Source: Amaranthus tricolor (lineage: Eukaryota > Streptophyta > Magnoliopsida > Caryophyllales > Amaranthaceae). From it: a DNA stretch of 64,000 nucleotides. This document shows positions 12,949 to 27,900 of this stretch, in pieces. The DNA is taken from NCBI RefSeq assembly GCF_026212465.1, contig NC_080053.1, positions 12,175,640 to 12,239,639 on the forward strand, written 5' to 3'. The translations under genes and the position numbers were made by a program. The notes below the pieces were generated by a model. It was not told the DNA's origin, ran no database searches, and saw only the letters and a program-made list of their open reading frames with translations. The stretch's first letter is position 1, and each line of letters starts with the position of its first letter.

Positions 12949-15900
12949 ATGGCGATTCATTCATCCCTGAAGGTGATCTTGCTTTTCCTTGTCGTCGTTG
13001 GTTTTCCCTCCGTTCTTGCAGTTCCCGCTAATAATCCTTCCAGCTGCGACAATGATCCAAAATTGGTTAGTTTATATTTCTATTTCTGTTTTGTTCTTTT
13101 GAGCATTTGGCTTTGATCATCACTTGCTTCTGGGAATTTCAAATTAATTATGTCAATTTTTGCATTTTTTATCTGGAATTTATTTGACTTAATTATCAAT
13201 TGAAATATAGTTAATTTCCTTTATTGATGAATACCTATTAATTCTTTGAATTGCTACAAAGATTTTGATGAACCTTAAATTTACATGTATGGTGTATTTT
13301 TCGGTCTAGGCTTTGGTGAATTACTGGATTGATGGTGTTGAAAAAGGGATCTTCGGTGCAGTAACTGCAACATTTGGTCCTTACCCTCCTATGAAGAAGA
13401 GAAGTCCTAGATTACCACTTGTGCTTATGAATCCTTTAACTGGCTGCGGTAACTTGTCTTCGAAGGTCAGTCTTCCTTTACATTTATTTTAGCTAAAGAA
13501 TTGTTTCTGTTCACCTTCTTTTTATTTCCAGGGGGAATGGAAATCGAATTGGTTTGTATGGAGCATTTTTTTTCTTTGTTAACCAAGGAATAAAATCTTA
13601 TGCTTCACGATGCCTTGGATTTCTATGTATTGATTTGTTCTTTGTTACCCTCTATCACGAATGATTTTCCCTTCCGCAGCCAGTTGTGAGATGAGTGCAT
13701 TGTGAAACGCTTGATTGTCAGAATGGATCAAGTTGAATGTGAATTGCTGGCACTTAAAGCACACATCTAATATTTTATATTGGTGCTTGTAAGTTTATGC
13801 TGTCGAGTTTGACAATGTAATAAGATATGGTCGGCTTCACTTGCGAAGTTTGGAGTGTTGCTCTCCTAGTCGCCGTAAGAGGACAATTAATTTTAACTTC
13901 TGTTAGTCTTGTCCTTGGCATGCATTGCCTATTTCAATGTTATCATGATTGCACTTTAATGTTAGCGATACCTTGCCTCTTGGAGATATAAGGAACTTAA
14001 ATATTGATGAACTATAGAATCAATATAGCGACAAAGGAATTCCCATCATCTCCTTGTTTTTGATTTTTATGGGTGATTAATTGCTACCATTTTTCTAATT
14101 TCATAGGTATTCAATGGTATAAAATGGAGGTCATGCTTTTTAGCTATAAAAAGATCTTAGTGTTAATACAGATGACCAAGATGGAGCATTGTTTTCATAT
14201 GTTGCAATAAGTCTTCATTCGATTGCATGTAACTTATAATATGAAGTTTAATTTGCACTTTTTTTATTTCTGCGCCTTTGTGGCTCCTTGTCTTGGATTA
14301 ATATGTTTGCATCATTTTTTGGTTGAATTTTACCTTTTCTCCTTAGCAATGACTTTAGTCTTTAATGTTTGAGATGTTTGGTAAAATGACTATAATGTAG
14401 TTTGTATAGAAAAGTTGGATAGGGGTACAAGTTTCTATAGATATTTAGTAGAACGATTAGAATGTAATTTGTATAGTAATCTACTAAATTAGAGAATGGA
14501 GATCGAAAAATCGATAGATTTTGTAACACCCTCTAAATTAAATCCATACAACTTAAAGATTTTTGTTTATTTAAAACAAAATTTAACTTAGAGAGTGTTA
14601 AGAACCACTACGGACGACAAAAGAAATATAACCAAGTTAAAATTATTTATCTAGAAATAGAAGGAAAAGTATTTAAATTACAACTCAATTGAAAGTTCTT
14701 AATAGTGACATAAAAAAATGACAGACTTAAAAATATTTTAGGCGTTTATTCTAAGCATTCTCACTCAAGATCCCCCTAGAACAACCTGCAAAATAAGATG
14801 GGAAAAACAAGAGAATAACGTACACAAAAATCAGTATAAAATTGAATCTGACGTTAAACTAACATGGAAAAATGAAAATAGTTAAAATGAAAGTCATTCT
14901 CCAACCAACTTAATTTATACTTTAACTAATTGTGATCATATCATCTTCTTGAACTTCAAACAATATTGTCTATCAACCCACATTTTGCTTGAATTGAAAG
15001 TTAAATGATCAATGTTGATCAAATTGTATCGAATCAAAACTATTTTTTAATTTGTTATTTGTTACTTTTTATATAAATGAAGACGTGTACAACGGATTAT
15101 ATTATGAGTTCTATCTTTCTATAAAATATTAGTGATTTATCCAACTTCAAATCAAATTAGTACTTAATTGTCTATTACATTTAGTGAATCTTGCTGGTAG
15201 CATGTTATTAATACGATCTAATAGATTACTAATCTAGCTCATTCTTAACCAAAACTCAATTTAAATCGATATTCAACCCGATTCAACAAGAAATACAACT
15301 TGAAATCGAATATTACCCGACTCTATTAATAAACTAGCCAAATTTACATTTTACTCACAATATTATTAACTGACGATGACTATGACCTTTAAAGCGTTCT
15401 TACCTGGGACGTCATTCGGTTTGGAGCGGGGAATGGGAACGGGAACAAGGAATGCAACTAAATTGACTCGGGAGCGATTGGTTACAAGATACATTATGTA
15501 TAAAAAGTATATTTAAAAACAAAATTAAAATTAAAATGGTTCTTTTTCTTTAAGAAATTGTTTTTAAGTTAATTTTTTTTTATTTTCTAGGTTTAATCTC
15601 GTTTTTCCTCCTTTCTTTTTTCTTTAATTTGTATATCAAGGCGAAAATACCCTTTGAAAAGGTCTTCTACACCGGGACCTCACCTTGAGCGAGTTGGGTT
15701 GTGTTTCGTGGTGATTGGGGGGAACGTTCCCGGATCGCGAAACGTGGCTGCGTTCCACGTTCCATGTAACTATGCCTTAAAGCTCTTACCTAACCAAATT
15801 TGACTCAAATCGACTCCAAATCAAACTGAAGTTCCACCAACCCTTGAACCTCGACCGAACCAAAATAAACTAAAAAAATAACCTAATGCACAACTTTAGT

Positions 15901-18900
15901 TGTCGGACAGACTTAGACCGGAGGCTTATTCACATGTAGGCCTTATTCTTTGGGTCCCAAGGGAGGCATTTCATTTGTGGGCTTCCAATTATACGTCTAT
16001 ATGGGCTTCATTGTTAAGCTTTTCTTTACTTGCTCATTACTCTACAAAAAGATAACTTTTGTTGTTTACCATTCACATGAATTTTCAATCTTCACGAAAC
16101 TCTATAAGCTAAGATTTAGCCATCAATTATTCATCTCGATGTTGAACTCCTAAAATTGAACCTTTTTTTTTTTGAAATCAAATCAGAATCTCGATCAGCC
16201 ACTTTTCATGCGTTGAATTGCAATCCTGAATTTGATCTTGGACTTAATCTTGAGTTTTGACTTGGGCTTGTAGAACTTGAATTTTAGGACTTGAAAGAAT
16301 TTGGGGTTTGGGCATGAATAGTTAAATTGGAGTTCATCATAGGCTGGGCGTTTTGCTTCCCTCTTTCAGACCCCTGGACATGATTTAGAACTTGGACTTG
16401 TATCTCTTAAGTCTTCATGATGATGTTTGTCTGTCTTGGTCTTGGCCTGTTTCTTCACGCCTCATTCTTTGCTACTATCAAAATTACATTTTCCAAAATT
16501 GGAAAGATAAAACTCAAATATGTTATTACCCTAAATAGCCATGGTGGCTTTGTTGTAAATGAAAACTGCTTGGAATCAAACAAAAACAAAACAAGATTTT
16601 AAGTATCTAGACTGGATCCCACTGGATTTACATATAAAATCTAATGAACATCAAAGACAAAATCCTACGAGTGATCAATGGTGAGACAAAGGTTGGACCT
16701 CCGGAACAAGATTCAAAGTTGGGGTGATCGGATTGCTAGCAAGTGTATCTCCTAAGATTGGAGAATTATTGGGTGAGAATTCCTTGTGCACTAGGGAATT
16801 TAGAAGGGTTTTTTATGGGCTATGAAGAAGTTTAGTCCTCCAAGCAACAAGGGGCGTTGGAGTTTGACTCCTCAGTAGATGGAAATCTACTAGGTTGGTG
16901 CTGTGGAGGAACATTGGTTAAAATTCTTGTTCCGGCATGATATTGCGGGGATACACGTCAAAGGTGGTTAGCTTGCCTCACCTAAGAACACCAGTCTGCC
17001 ATTTTCTAAAAGTGGTTTCATGAGAATGAGATGGAACTTTAGATAGACCTAATAATCTGCAAGATGAATATGATGTTTTTTATTTTGAATCATGTAGGTC
17101 AGCAGAAGAATGTATTTAAGAGAAGGAAGAATCTTGTATCTAAGAGAAGGAAATTTGAATTTTGCGAGCAATCAGCTTGTGTTAATTGAACGAAGAATAT
17201 CTTAATCACATTTTTATCTGTTTTGGTTATTTCTTGTCAACATTTGTGTTTTCCTTGGCCTTGGGGATGGTTTAGTTTCCAGCGTGTTAAGCCAAAGTTG
17301 TATGGCAAAAAAAGAAAGCAGGAGGTTACCGGAGATGGATAATGGATCGAGTTTGCTACACTTTAAGGCATTGGATCTTTAAAGATGAACATGTTTTATG
17401 TAGAGTTTATGTTCCATTGAAGGTTGTTGTATTGTTGGTGGCTTGGTGCCTATGTTGCATGTCTAGTAGGACCTCCATTTTGGACTCACGAGATAGTTAG
17501 CATACCTGCATGAGGGAATGATAGTTTTCCATAATATTTTGCTTCTTTTTTTTATGTTATACCTGTTTGGTTTATTTTAACTTCTCTTTTATATCTTGTC
17601 CTTCAAAAAAAGGGGTTTCTTCCCATTGTTTTGGGTTTGTTACTATCTACCTCTCGCTTTCCCCTCGTGATAATTTTCCAAATAATTTAAAACTTTAAAA
17701 ATTTAAGATTCTAAGTTTATTTTTATTTTTCGCTTACAAGGTACTTGGGATAAACTGTTAGGGACCACAGTCCTGTGATGTTTTTTTTTTGTGGTTTTGG
17801 TTTTTAAGAGATTGAATGTTGTTCACTATATATTATTCCGTTGGTGTGTTGCTTGATGTATAATTAGTGTAACTATTGGAACAGGCATGAGGATGACTAA
17901 TTTAAGACGAGAGTGTATATATATATTACTGAATACCAGTTACCGACCAAAGCTTATGTGCTTTACAGATTGTAGAAATGTAAAACTGTTTTCTAGTCGA
18001 AATGTGAAATATGATGTGTTTGTCCGTTATGTTAACTTCTTGGAGCTTTACTTTGCTTAGACTGAATAATGTGCTTGTCTTCACTACAGGTGAGTGAATC
18101 AATTGCACTGTCTACTCGTGGTGACTGTGAGTATGCAGTAAAGGCAAGAGTAGCTCAATCTGGAGGTGCAGCAGCGTTGGTAATAGTAAATAACGAAGAA
18201 GGTTTAGTTTTTGCATTCTAGCTTTTAAGGTGTTGATCTACATTATATTTTCATAATATTGTGTTCTAATGTTCTCTACTCTACACCATGTTTGTCCTAT
18301 TTGACCTGTGAAGATGAGAGGAACCATTGTTAAAAGTAAAACTTACTTGATGAAAAATACTCCCTCTGTCATTCGTTCTTAATCAGTATCACGTTTCATT
18401 TTAGTCATTCCATTTAGGCCTGTTAAACAGATCAGGTTGGGTCGGGTTCGAGTTCGGATCATATATAAACAGGTCAGAAAACCCTTGACCGAAACCCAAC
18501 TCATTTAGTTAATTAGGTCGAAAATCACAACCTTGACCTGACCTACAACAGATCAGATTGACCAGATTTCGACCTACTTATATAATTTTTTTGTTTTAAT
18601 TTTAAGGTTTTTAACGTTGATTAAATCTAATTTTTAGGCTTTAATTTTAAATTTATGTTTTTTTGTTGTTTATTTTGTATTTACTATGAAAAATAAGAAA
18701 ATGTCAAGTGAACTAAGTTTAGCTTATACTTATTGATTTAACTCGAAATTATCACATTTAATTAAACGGGTTATACAGGTTTTTTCAGGTTTAAAATTTT
18801 GATCTGAACCTAACCCATTTAATAAACAGATTAGGTCGGGTCGACCCATTTAATTAATTGGGTCAAAAGTCTCAACCCAAACTCACTTATTTCGAGTTAT

Positions 18901-21900
18901 GTTCAGGTTGGGTTAGCAGGACGGGTCAACTTTTGCCAGCCCTAATTCCATTAAATTTGCACCATTTTTTTTGGCAATGGTCCTACTCGTCTTTTAACCT
19001 TTTCTATAAACTTATTCTTTCTCCATCTAACCACTCATTTTTAATGTCCACTTGCCTTTTTGTCTTATTCTTCAATCCAATTTCTCTTTCCACTAATTTT
19101 CACCCAAAAAGCAAGTGGTGCTAATTGAGAGGGATAAAGGAAGTACCTTAAGTGGCAACAATACACTAAGAAAAATTGATAACTAGGATATTCCACTTGA
19201 GATACAAAATGGAAAGGAGAGCAGGTAGGAGTGTGTATTATACCTAACATAGAAACCTTGTACCACAGAAGTAGCCATGTTCTGTGTTCCCTGAACGACC
19301 GTACAAAATTGTCAGCGAAGTGTGACCTAAATTTCTCAAGACAAAATACCGTTCAATTAATGTTGTAAGGTTTCCCGGCCTAGATGAAAGGAAAGAGAAG
19401 TGAGGAAAGAAAGAGATAGATCTTAGAAAACCGACAATATGCCTAAAAACATGATCTTTTAAGCATAAAAATCAATTTAATTTTTCTATTGTTCAGTGTA
19501 ACACAATTCGCCATATAATTCGTATTTTGATTTCGGGATTCATTGAAAATGGTCTAAAAATGGGCCCATAACTGTCCATTATTTGCCTTTTTTATTCATG
19601 ATTTGAGAAGAAATTAGCGAAATGATGTTGTTTTGTACCCAAGCGATCCCAAGTAACTCTAGGTTGCGTTCCACACTTCCGTTCCATTCATACCTATAGC
19701 AAATATGTATAATCTCACAATTTCTTAAAGTTTCCAGATTAACGACTTTAGTTGTTTTTATCTAAATTAATATCGATTTTTTAACTTTGAGATGATTAAT
19801 GCCTACTCTAGGAAGGTTCTTTCATAACATTCTAGAGCTGATTATATTTGATTTTTCGTCAAAAAATATTTTTTTATGATATGAAATAAATTAAGTTAAA
19901 TTGCAGTTTTATAAAATTTATAAAAATTTCATCCACCATTTTTTTTTGTAACTATACCTTAGAGTCTTGATAATATTGTAGAAGGTCAAATACAACACGC
20001 ATTGGAACCTTTGTTCAGTTGAAAGAAAAGATGCTTCCTTTGTTCGTTTGAGAAAAAGCGGTGAATATTCTTTTGGTTGAAACAATTCCAAAATTAGAAT
20101 TAGGTGTTTTAGCACGCGTGGAACCTTTTATTATGTATCGATGAAAATCAGACTGTTGGGCATACCATGACAAAGTCACTTCGTCAATGTGGTGAGTTAT
20201 ATCCGAGTTAGGATTGTCAATATCTTGCTTAGTCGTGTAAATCACTACACATTTCGATTTCCTTGTGCGAATTTGATATCGTCACCATGTCTTTTCTTTC
20301 ATATTGTTTGTAATCGGTAATTAATTTTTGTGACCAATGCGGAACTTTTTTTTCTTATTTTGTTTATTCTTTTTGAAATTTGTTGAGTAAATGCATATGT
20401 TGTGGTTGTATCAATTAAAAAATGAAAAATCTTTATTTTCTGAACTAATATGTTCTTGTTCGGAAAATAATTTTTTCTTTTTTTTTTGATTGAAAGTCGA
20501 GTCTCCATCAAAACAACATTCCATTAAGCGGATGTCATTAAGTAGCTCCCATCTAGGGTGGGTCGGATGTACGCAAGCTTATCCTTGTTAATGATAAAAC
20601 TAACAAAGAAGTTGTTTCCGGTTGACCCTTGGTAACAAACATTATGTGCAACCACATCAATAAAAGTGCACATGATTTAATGAGCCATTTTACTTTAGTC
20701 CATTATAATTCGAAATCAAAGAACTATAAATCTTTGGCCCGATAGAAGATCAATTAAAGTTACTAAAATTATATCTTCTATTTTTAACTGAATTATTTTG
20801 CTCCAATTATTTCAATCCTGCAGATTTGGCTGATGTGACTTGTCTTTCAAATGAAACTGATTTGAACTTTACTATTCCCACTGTCATGATCCTAAAATCT
20901 GGAGGAGAAATTCTAAACAAGGCTGTGGATGCGGGGAAAAGAGGTATTTTTTTTGTAATATTTAATGAATGAAAATGTAAAGATTTTCTCCTGAAAAAGA
21001 AGAATTGTTGTTTGGAAGGGAAAGATCTAGCCTTTGGAGAATTGGAGTTGCAGGTCAGATATTCTTCTTTTCTGATACTTTTCTTGGGTTCTTTGTTTTC
21101 AGTGGAGCTGCAAATATACTTGCAAAGACGATCAATTATTGATCTCACTAATAGCATAATATGGGTGATTTCTGTTGCAACACTAATTGTTGCATCAGTC
21201 TGGATTGATTTAAGTGGACATGAGGAGAGTAATGAAGAATATGATGAACTGTCAGCAAAGGTTTATCATCTAATTTGAACAACCAAAATTTCCAATGTCT
21301 TGAGGTGTTTTAATTGCTATGTTGATTTAATATTTAGTCTGCTTTTAGTTAACTTATGTTACATTGTGTTTGGCTTATTCTCTTTATTGTAGTTGGATGC
21401 AAGTTTTCTGTCTTCCTTTGGATTTGGAATGTCAAGAATGAGAACTTACTCTAAAATGCCGTGTATTTATATATTTTATTCTTTTTCCTTGCAATCAGGC
21501 TTCACACATGTTAAAGTCCATTTTTCACTTGAAGTTTGGTTGGTATATTATTAATAGGGATTTAGTGAAATTAAAAACCAAGGCTTTCAATTACACGAAA
21601 ACTTATGATATATTGAGCACTTTCTTATTTTTGAATCTCTTCCCTTGAGTGATTTACAGCTTGATATTTTCCCTGAGATGTATGTGTGTCAGGTTCAGCC
21701 GTTCAGAAGATATTTGCAATATTTAGTCAATCATAAATATATTTTTTATAATATGGGTAAGGATGCTTATGTCCAACTCCCTTACCCCACATAGGCAGAA
21801 GCCACTAAGTGGTGTTAGGGTAATAAATGTCGTTGTATCATTCCATAGATATATCCAAAGTTGACAGTGTGAGCATCCTTGCCCATGTTATAAATAGATG

Positions 21901-24900
21901 TATGTAAAATATCATATTCTTGTCAACTTTGGCGAGTCTCTTCTTCTTACTCTTTGAGTTTGATGTCATCCATTATTTTCAGTGGTTGCTTATAGTGGAC
22001 AATGAGGTGGTTGATAGCATTAGACGGGTCATGGTAAGAAGGATGGTTCTTTTGAAACTTTTTTGAGAAGACTTAAGATTAGTTGGAGTTTTATGGATTA
22101 GTTATTGAGCAACCTAAAATGTGGGTTTAACTCAAGGAGATGGCACCAAGAGTATCTTTCATGATATTTCATCGTTGTTTTTGTTGGCTAATATGCCAGG
22201 TTGTCATCTTGCTATGGGCAGGGTGCTTGTGTAGCTTTTGGTCACCTTAAGGCAAAAGTAAATCAAGCCTTCTAGCAGCAAGGTATAAGGGCTCTTGCCC
22301 ACTACCCCAATCACCTCCATGAACCGCAAGCAAAGTTTTTTGAAGTACCAATGTACCCAGATTGTTCCCCTTTTTGGTCAGAATAAGAGGTTTCTAAAGA
22401 CCTATAGCATACTTGTTCCTTTCAAAACTCTCCTTTTGGTAAATCAGAAACGATTTTTTGGTAGATTCTAGGTTTAGGAACGATTTTTTTGATACGAAGA
22501 GAACAGTTTGCAAAGTTTGGCTCGGACTTGAGCCTTGTCTATCACTTTTGTCCTTGCTTTTTCAAACTGAGATCCTGATGGAGATTGATTTTGTTTGAAG
22601 TTGATATATAGGGTAATTTGTCTGTCTATCAATCTGTTTATCTATTTATTTTATAATATATTTACCATTTTTGAGCAGGAAGCATCCACAGCCAAGGACG
22701 AGGGTGAGAAGGATGTACTTGATATAAATGTAGTTGGGGCAATGGTGTTTGTCATTGCGGCTTCTGCCTTCCTGCTCCTGCTATTTTTTTTTATGTCATC
22801 ATGGTTTGTCTTTGTGTTGATTATCATGTTCGTCATAGGAGGTTCTGAGGTAAGTTTTAATATTTTAAAATTCTCACATATGTTGTTGACTGGTAGAGTA
22901 ACTCTCTGGCTGGGGCTGGATCATGTTTCATTATTAGTTACTGTCTGTGTTTTTTCTTGTTCTCGTTCTTTAGGAATCTTGGCATTATACATGAGTGACC
23001 AAAGACTATCTTTTGTGAATTTCTGATGTATAAGAACAAAAATATCCTTCCGGGTCTTGATAGATTCATCTCAACAAGTGTTCAGAAAATTAAACTTTTA
23101 AATTTTTGTTAATACATAAATGAAGATAGTAAAGATAAAATGTACATTGGCAAATGTAACAGTGCAAATAGCATGAAAAAAAACTTGATGGAGTGTGTCC
23201 TTAGTCCTTACCTCATATAGATGTTTGTTTTGTCTTCACTAAGGAGAAATTTATGTTTATAAAATGTATGAATTTAGCTATACTTGCTTTATGTAAGTAA
23301 GTGTATAATAAAAATATGTGAAACATATAAATTTTTAATTTTATGTACTCCCTTGATTTCTATGAATTTTCTCGTTTACTCAACAAAGTTGTTGCATTTG
23401 CTAGTTAATGGGACAAACTCATGGGGGTAGAGGGATTAGTGATGAAGCAATGAGAGTCATACAACAACGTTTAAAAAGCAAAAGAACAAAAAAAGAATTA
23501 TGTTTTCGAGAATATATGTAGATAATAAATGCATATGAACTTTAAGTCCATTTTTGATGGAGCAAAGAACCATAGTTTTGTGGTAGTGGTTGGCTAATTA
23601 TTTTAGTTATGCTTCTTGTTTATGAAGGGTCAACTGTATTTTTAATTATTAGATAACGTTGTTATTATCAAAAGGGTAAGGCGTCTCGTTCCTTATACTC
23701 TATGGTGGTGGGGGCGCTTTAGTTGGACAATGAAATGATAATGGAATATTCACATATGAGTTGAGTATTACTTCCTCCAATTCACTATAACTGTCCCCTT
23801 TGGGTCGGGCACAAGAATTAAGAAATGGAGGGGACCACATAAAGTGGTACTCCCATGTAGTATTTGGCCATTTTTTAATTAAGACAATTAAAAACTAATA
23901 TTTCCCTCTTTTTTAGATGATTACTTCATTTTTCTGTTCTGAAACTGGGTTTTCTTCATGGGTTTTCTTCATTTTCTGTTCTGAAACTAAGTTCTTCATT
24001 AGAATATAAAATTAAAAAGACTACATCTTGAAATCCCGTGAACAATGGTATAATGATCTGGAAAGGGGGGGGGGATCCCAGAAGATAAAAATCGAGATCT
24101 AGAGAGAAAAAGGGGAAGTTTTAATCATCATAAACTCTTTAAAAAAAATAAATGCTTACTCCTTTGCGAAGAAATTAATGGAATTTAAATTTCTGTGGAA
24201 GATCTAGCTAAGGGGAAGGAAAAATTGCGGGAAAGAAGAGGAAGAGAGAATAGAAGATATGGAGGGATGAAGGAGAAAGGTTGGGGTGATGATGCCAAGA
24301 ATGAGAAGAGATGAAGATTTATGGCCATTTGAAAAAACCAAAGGAAGAAGAAAGGATGAAAAACACTTAAAACAAAAGAAAATTTGTTCGAATTAGGATA
24401 ATAGCCTCGGTTTTAGGGCTTGAAAACCTAGATGAACAAAAATCCGATTTTAGGGCATAACAGATGGATACTTCACAATTGAGAGATGAGAGATGAAGAT
24501 GATGATGAAGGTCAGCGATGAAGTTCAAGAGAAATGAAGATGAAGATGAAGATGAAGATGAACTAGGGTTTCAAAGAGGGGGATGGGATAAATGAGAGAA
24601 GGGGGTAAACAAGAAGGGGGATGGGTGGGTGGGTAGGGTTAAATAAAAGGAAGGGAATAGTTAGTAGTAATTAGGTTTAGGTTTGCTAATAATATTGAGA
24701 TTAAGTTATAAACTTAGGATATTTTTATAATTATATATGATTATGAGGACATTTTGGTAAAAAATCTATGCCTTAAAATGGAAAAGGGACAATTACAGTG
24801 AATTGGAGGGAGTATATATCCATTTTAAAGATATGTATTTACATATCAAATTTGTTATGTTTATTAAAAAAAAAAGTTTACACAATCCTCTTATTTTTTG

Positions 24901-27900
24901 TGGAGGGAAAGTTGATTTGCAATCAAGTGGTAATGGGGGAAACATCTCTTTTTCATGGATAAAGTCGTTCACATACGACCCTCTGAACTTGCCTTGAAGG
25001 AAGTCGTTTATTTGTATTAAGGCAATATAATGTTTTTGTAAACCCGATTTACTACATTGTTGAAGTGGAGTGTCGTTTATTTTTATTCTATTTTCATTCA
25101 GAGGATGTGGGATGTTGTTAGCTTAGGGTTGAGATAAACTTGGGATAATTGGGTTTAGACGTTTTAGTTTAAGGGAAGATAGGAAGTATTTAGGACTTTC
25201 CACAAGAATAAAAGAAGTTTATAAAAATGAAAGTTTGTATTGTTAAATACAAACAAATAATAGGGAACAACCTTTTTTTTCTTTTGAAAAGGCATTTTTT
25301 CTTTTTCCCCCCTTGGATGTACAAACAAAATGCCTTAGTGTTTGTAATAAACAACAAAAATTATGCTTTATTCGCTTCAATCTAATACCAATCTACCTCT
25401 AAGAAAATCAATTGTAATGATCATCACATATATTCGTTTCTAGTTGATTTTCATGCAAATCCCAATTCGTTATGTCATTCTTTGGCCAATCTATTTCTCT
25501 TTTAAGATCCTCAAAGTATTTTGGTTGCTTACACTTACTCGAGCCTAATCATTTGTGGGATCCGAGAGAGATCGATGTTTTGATGTAGATTAAATTTTTC
25601 ACTTTTGTGTCTAGCAGTACATTTTATAATAATACAATATTTATACCATCTATGCTTGTATTTGCTGCTATGATTGAGCTTTTCTTTTATGATATATTGG
25701 TTAAAATTATAAAATATTGAACGTGATGTGCTTTGCTCATTTTACAATATTCATGTGTATAGGGAATTTATTATTGTATTTCAAGTCTTTTGCTAAGGTA
25801 ATGGCTTTCCCATTTTTTTCTTTATAGTTCTTTATCTTTTAAATCTTGACTTTGTCTATTGTTTGAATATTTATTAATGATTTGATGTTTCTAAGCAGAA
25901 GGTGTAGAAAATCCAGAGAACTACATATTAAATTACCTTTAGTTGGGGAAGTTTATTTTATTCATTCATTGGTGTGGTTGGCTGGACTTGGCTTCGCTAT
26001 CTTTTGGATGGTTACTCGAAAAGAATCATACTCATGGATTGGTCAAGATATTCTTGTAAGTCCTTGAATAGTTTAAATGCTCTTTTTTTAGTTTCATGTT
26101 TGCGCTGTTGCGCGTGGGACAACATTAAATTGCTTTAATTGTGAGGCTTTTACTTTTGGTTTACTAAGGTTTACACTTGATTGATAAAAAGTAGACGACT
26201 TTCTCTTAGGATGCCTCTCATAAGTTTTTTCTTTTCTTTTTTAAATACATAGAGTTTTATGGTTTTAGTATGTCTTTTATAACATGGATACCTCGAAAAT
26301 GATTTTGGCTTTTAGGTTTTGGCAATAAGGCCATATTCTTTTCTTTGGTTGTACCTATATATTTCACAAATTAATTTTGATGTTCTTAACTCTTATAACA
26401 ATTTTATAGGTCCAAAATCAGGGGCACAACCTCTTAAACTTGCATAGGTGCTAATGACATTGTGGTAATGTAATATAATTATATAGGTCCAAAATTAATG
26501 CTCACTTTTGTAAGTCTTATCATTATTTTTAAATAATTATATTTTCTTAACACTTGTCCGTCCTCAATGGAGTCGAAGATTTCTAGTTTGATTTGAGATT
26601 ATGTGGCCTATAGTATATTGGTTCATCAAATCATGTACACTTTATTCATGTGAATTTGAAGATGATGTCTGCTATCAAGGGTGGTTAATTTAAAACCATT
26701 TTGTTATCATTGAGTACATCCGATCTCCGAAGGGTAAGGTTGCATACATCTGACCTCCGAACACTATTTAGGAGGGACTCGTCTAATCTCATTAATGCGT
26801 AATGTTTATATTTATTTTTAACACTTCAAAACATATAACAAGATTTTTTTTAAAAATTATTATACCTTTACACTATAAAAATAGATATAAGTATTTAGTA
26901 CATATTATGGTAGAATAAAAGCAAATTTGAAATTTTACCTTAAAAAACCTCATACCTTAGACCTTTCTTGAAGTAAAAAATCATAAACAATGTTGGTAAA
27001 AATTGTTTTTTCAACATGACTCCAAACCTTTAAAAAGGCTCGTGGCTACGCAAAATCAAATTCATAGCATTGTACGCATCACTTAGAGTATATAACACGA
27101 TCACCTGCTCTTGGTTTGGGTTCTTTTGAAACTTATTCCTTTCTTGCAGGGGTTTTCCTTGGTTATTCAAATTGAATTCCACAGTCTTTGTCGTACATTT
27201 ACATTAAAACTTCTCTAGCAAGTTTTAAATTGCTCTTGGTGTGCACCCATTCAATGATTTAAAGCACTTTTTTTGCTTCAACTATAACTAAATTCCTGTT
27301 GCCTTCTTCCTTTGTCTATTACTCTTATGTATGATAAAAAGTTTTTGAACAAAGTTAATTTAAGCTTCATGTCTTTATTCATCCTATTTGGGAATTACAC
27401 AAATGTGAGTTTTCAAAGTTACAAATTTGATTTTTCGCTGAAAATTTGGTTTGTACATAAATGTGGTGATTGGGAAGCATTCAATTGCATAGCATCACAT
27501 TCTTCCATTTTCATATAATTAAATGATTTCGAAGAAATGTTATAGCGTGCAAATAGTTGAAATTGTTCACCTTATGGTTGAATTGCGATTACTTTTTTTG
27601 ACCTTTGGCATAAAATTCTTTGGAAATACATCACATTCCTTTCTTTTTAATTCCAATGTACTATGTCTTTTCAGGGTATTTGTTTTATGATTCGAGTTTT
27701 GCAGATTATTCGATTGCCCAACATTAAGGTGCAAATAACTTCCTTTATCACATACTCTCCATATGGAATACAATAGTGACCAATTTCTAGTGTATTCACA
27801 GGTTGCAACAGTTCTATTGATTGGTGCCTTCTTTTATGATATATTTTGGGTCTTCATATCACCATTTATATTCCACGAAAGCGTCATGGTTGCGGTGAGA

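Noticed and set aside
15380..15790. Possible element between AAAGCGTTCTTACC and AAAGCTCTTACC
   Set aside because: The two strings are imperfect and no inverted ends were found; could be chance.
20807..21157. Minus-strand 116-codon frame
   Set aside because: It is antisense to SPPL exons 4 and 5, which have splice borders and family motifs.
23340..23420. Separate Stowaway MITE starting TACTCCCTTGATTTC
   Set aside because: Only one end is seen; no inverted partner within a sensible distance.
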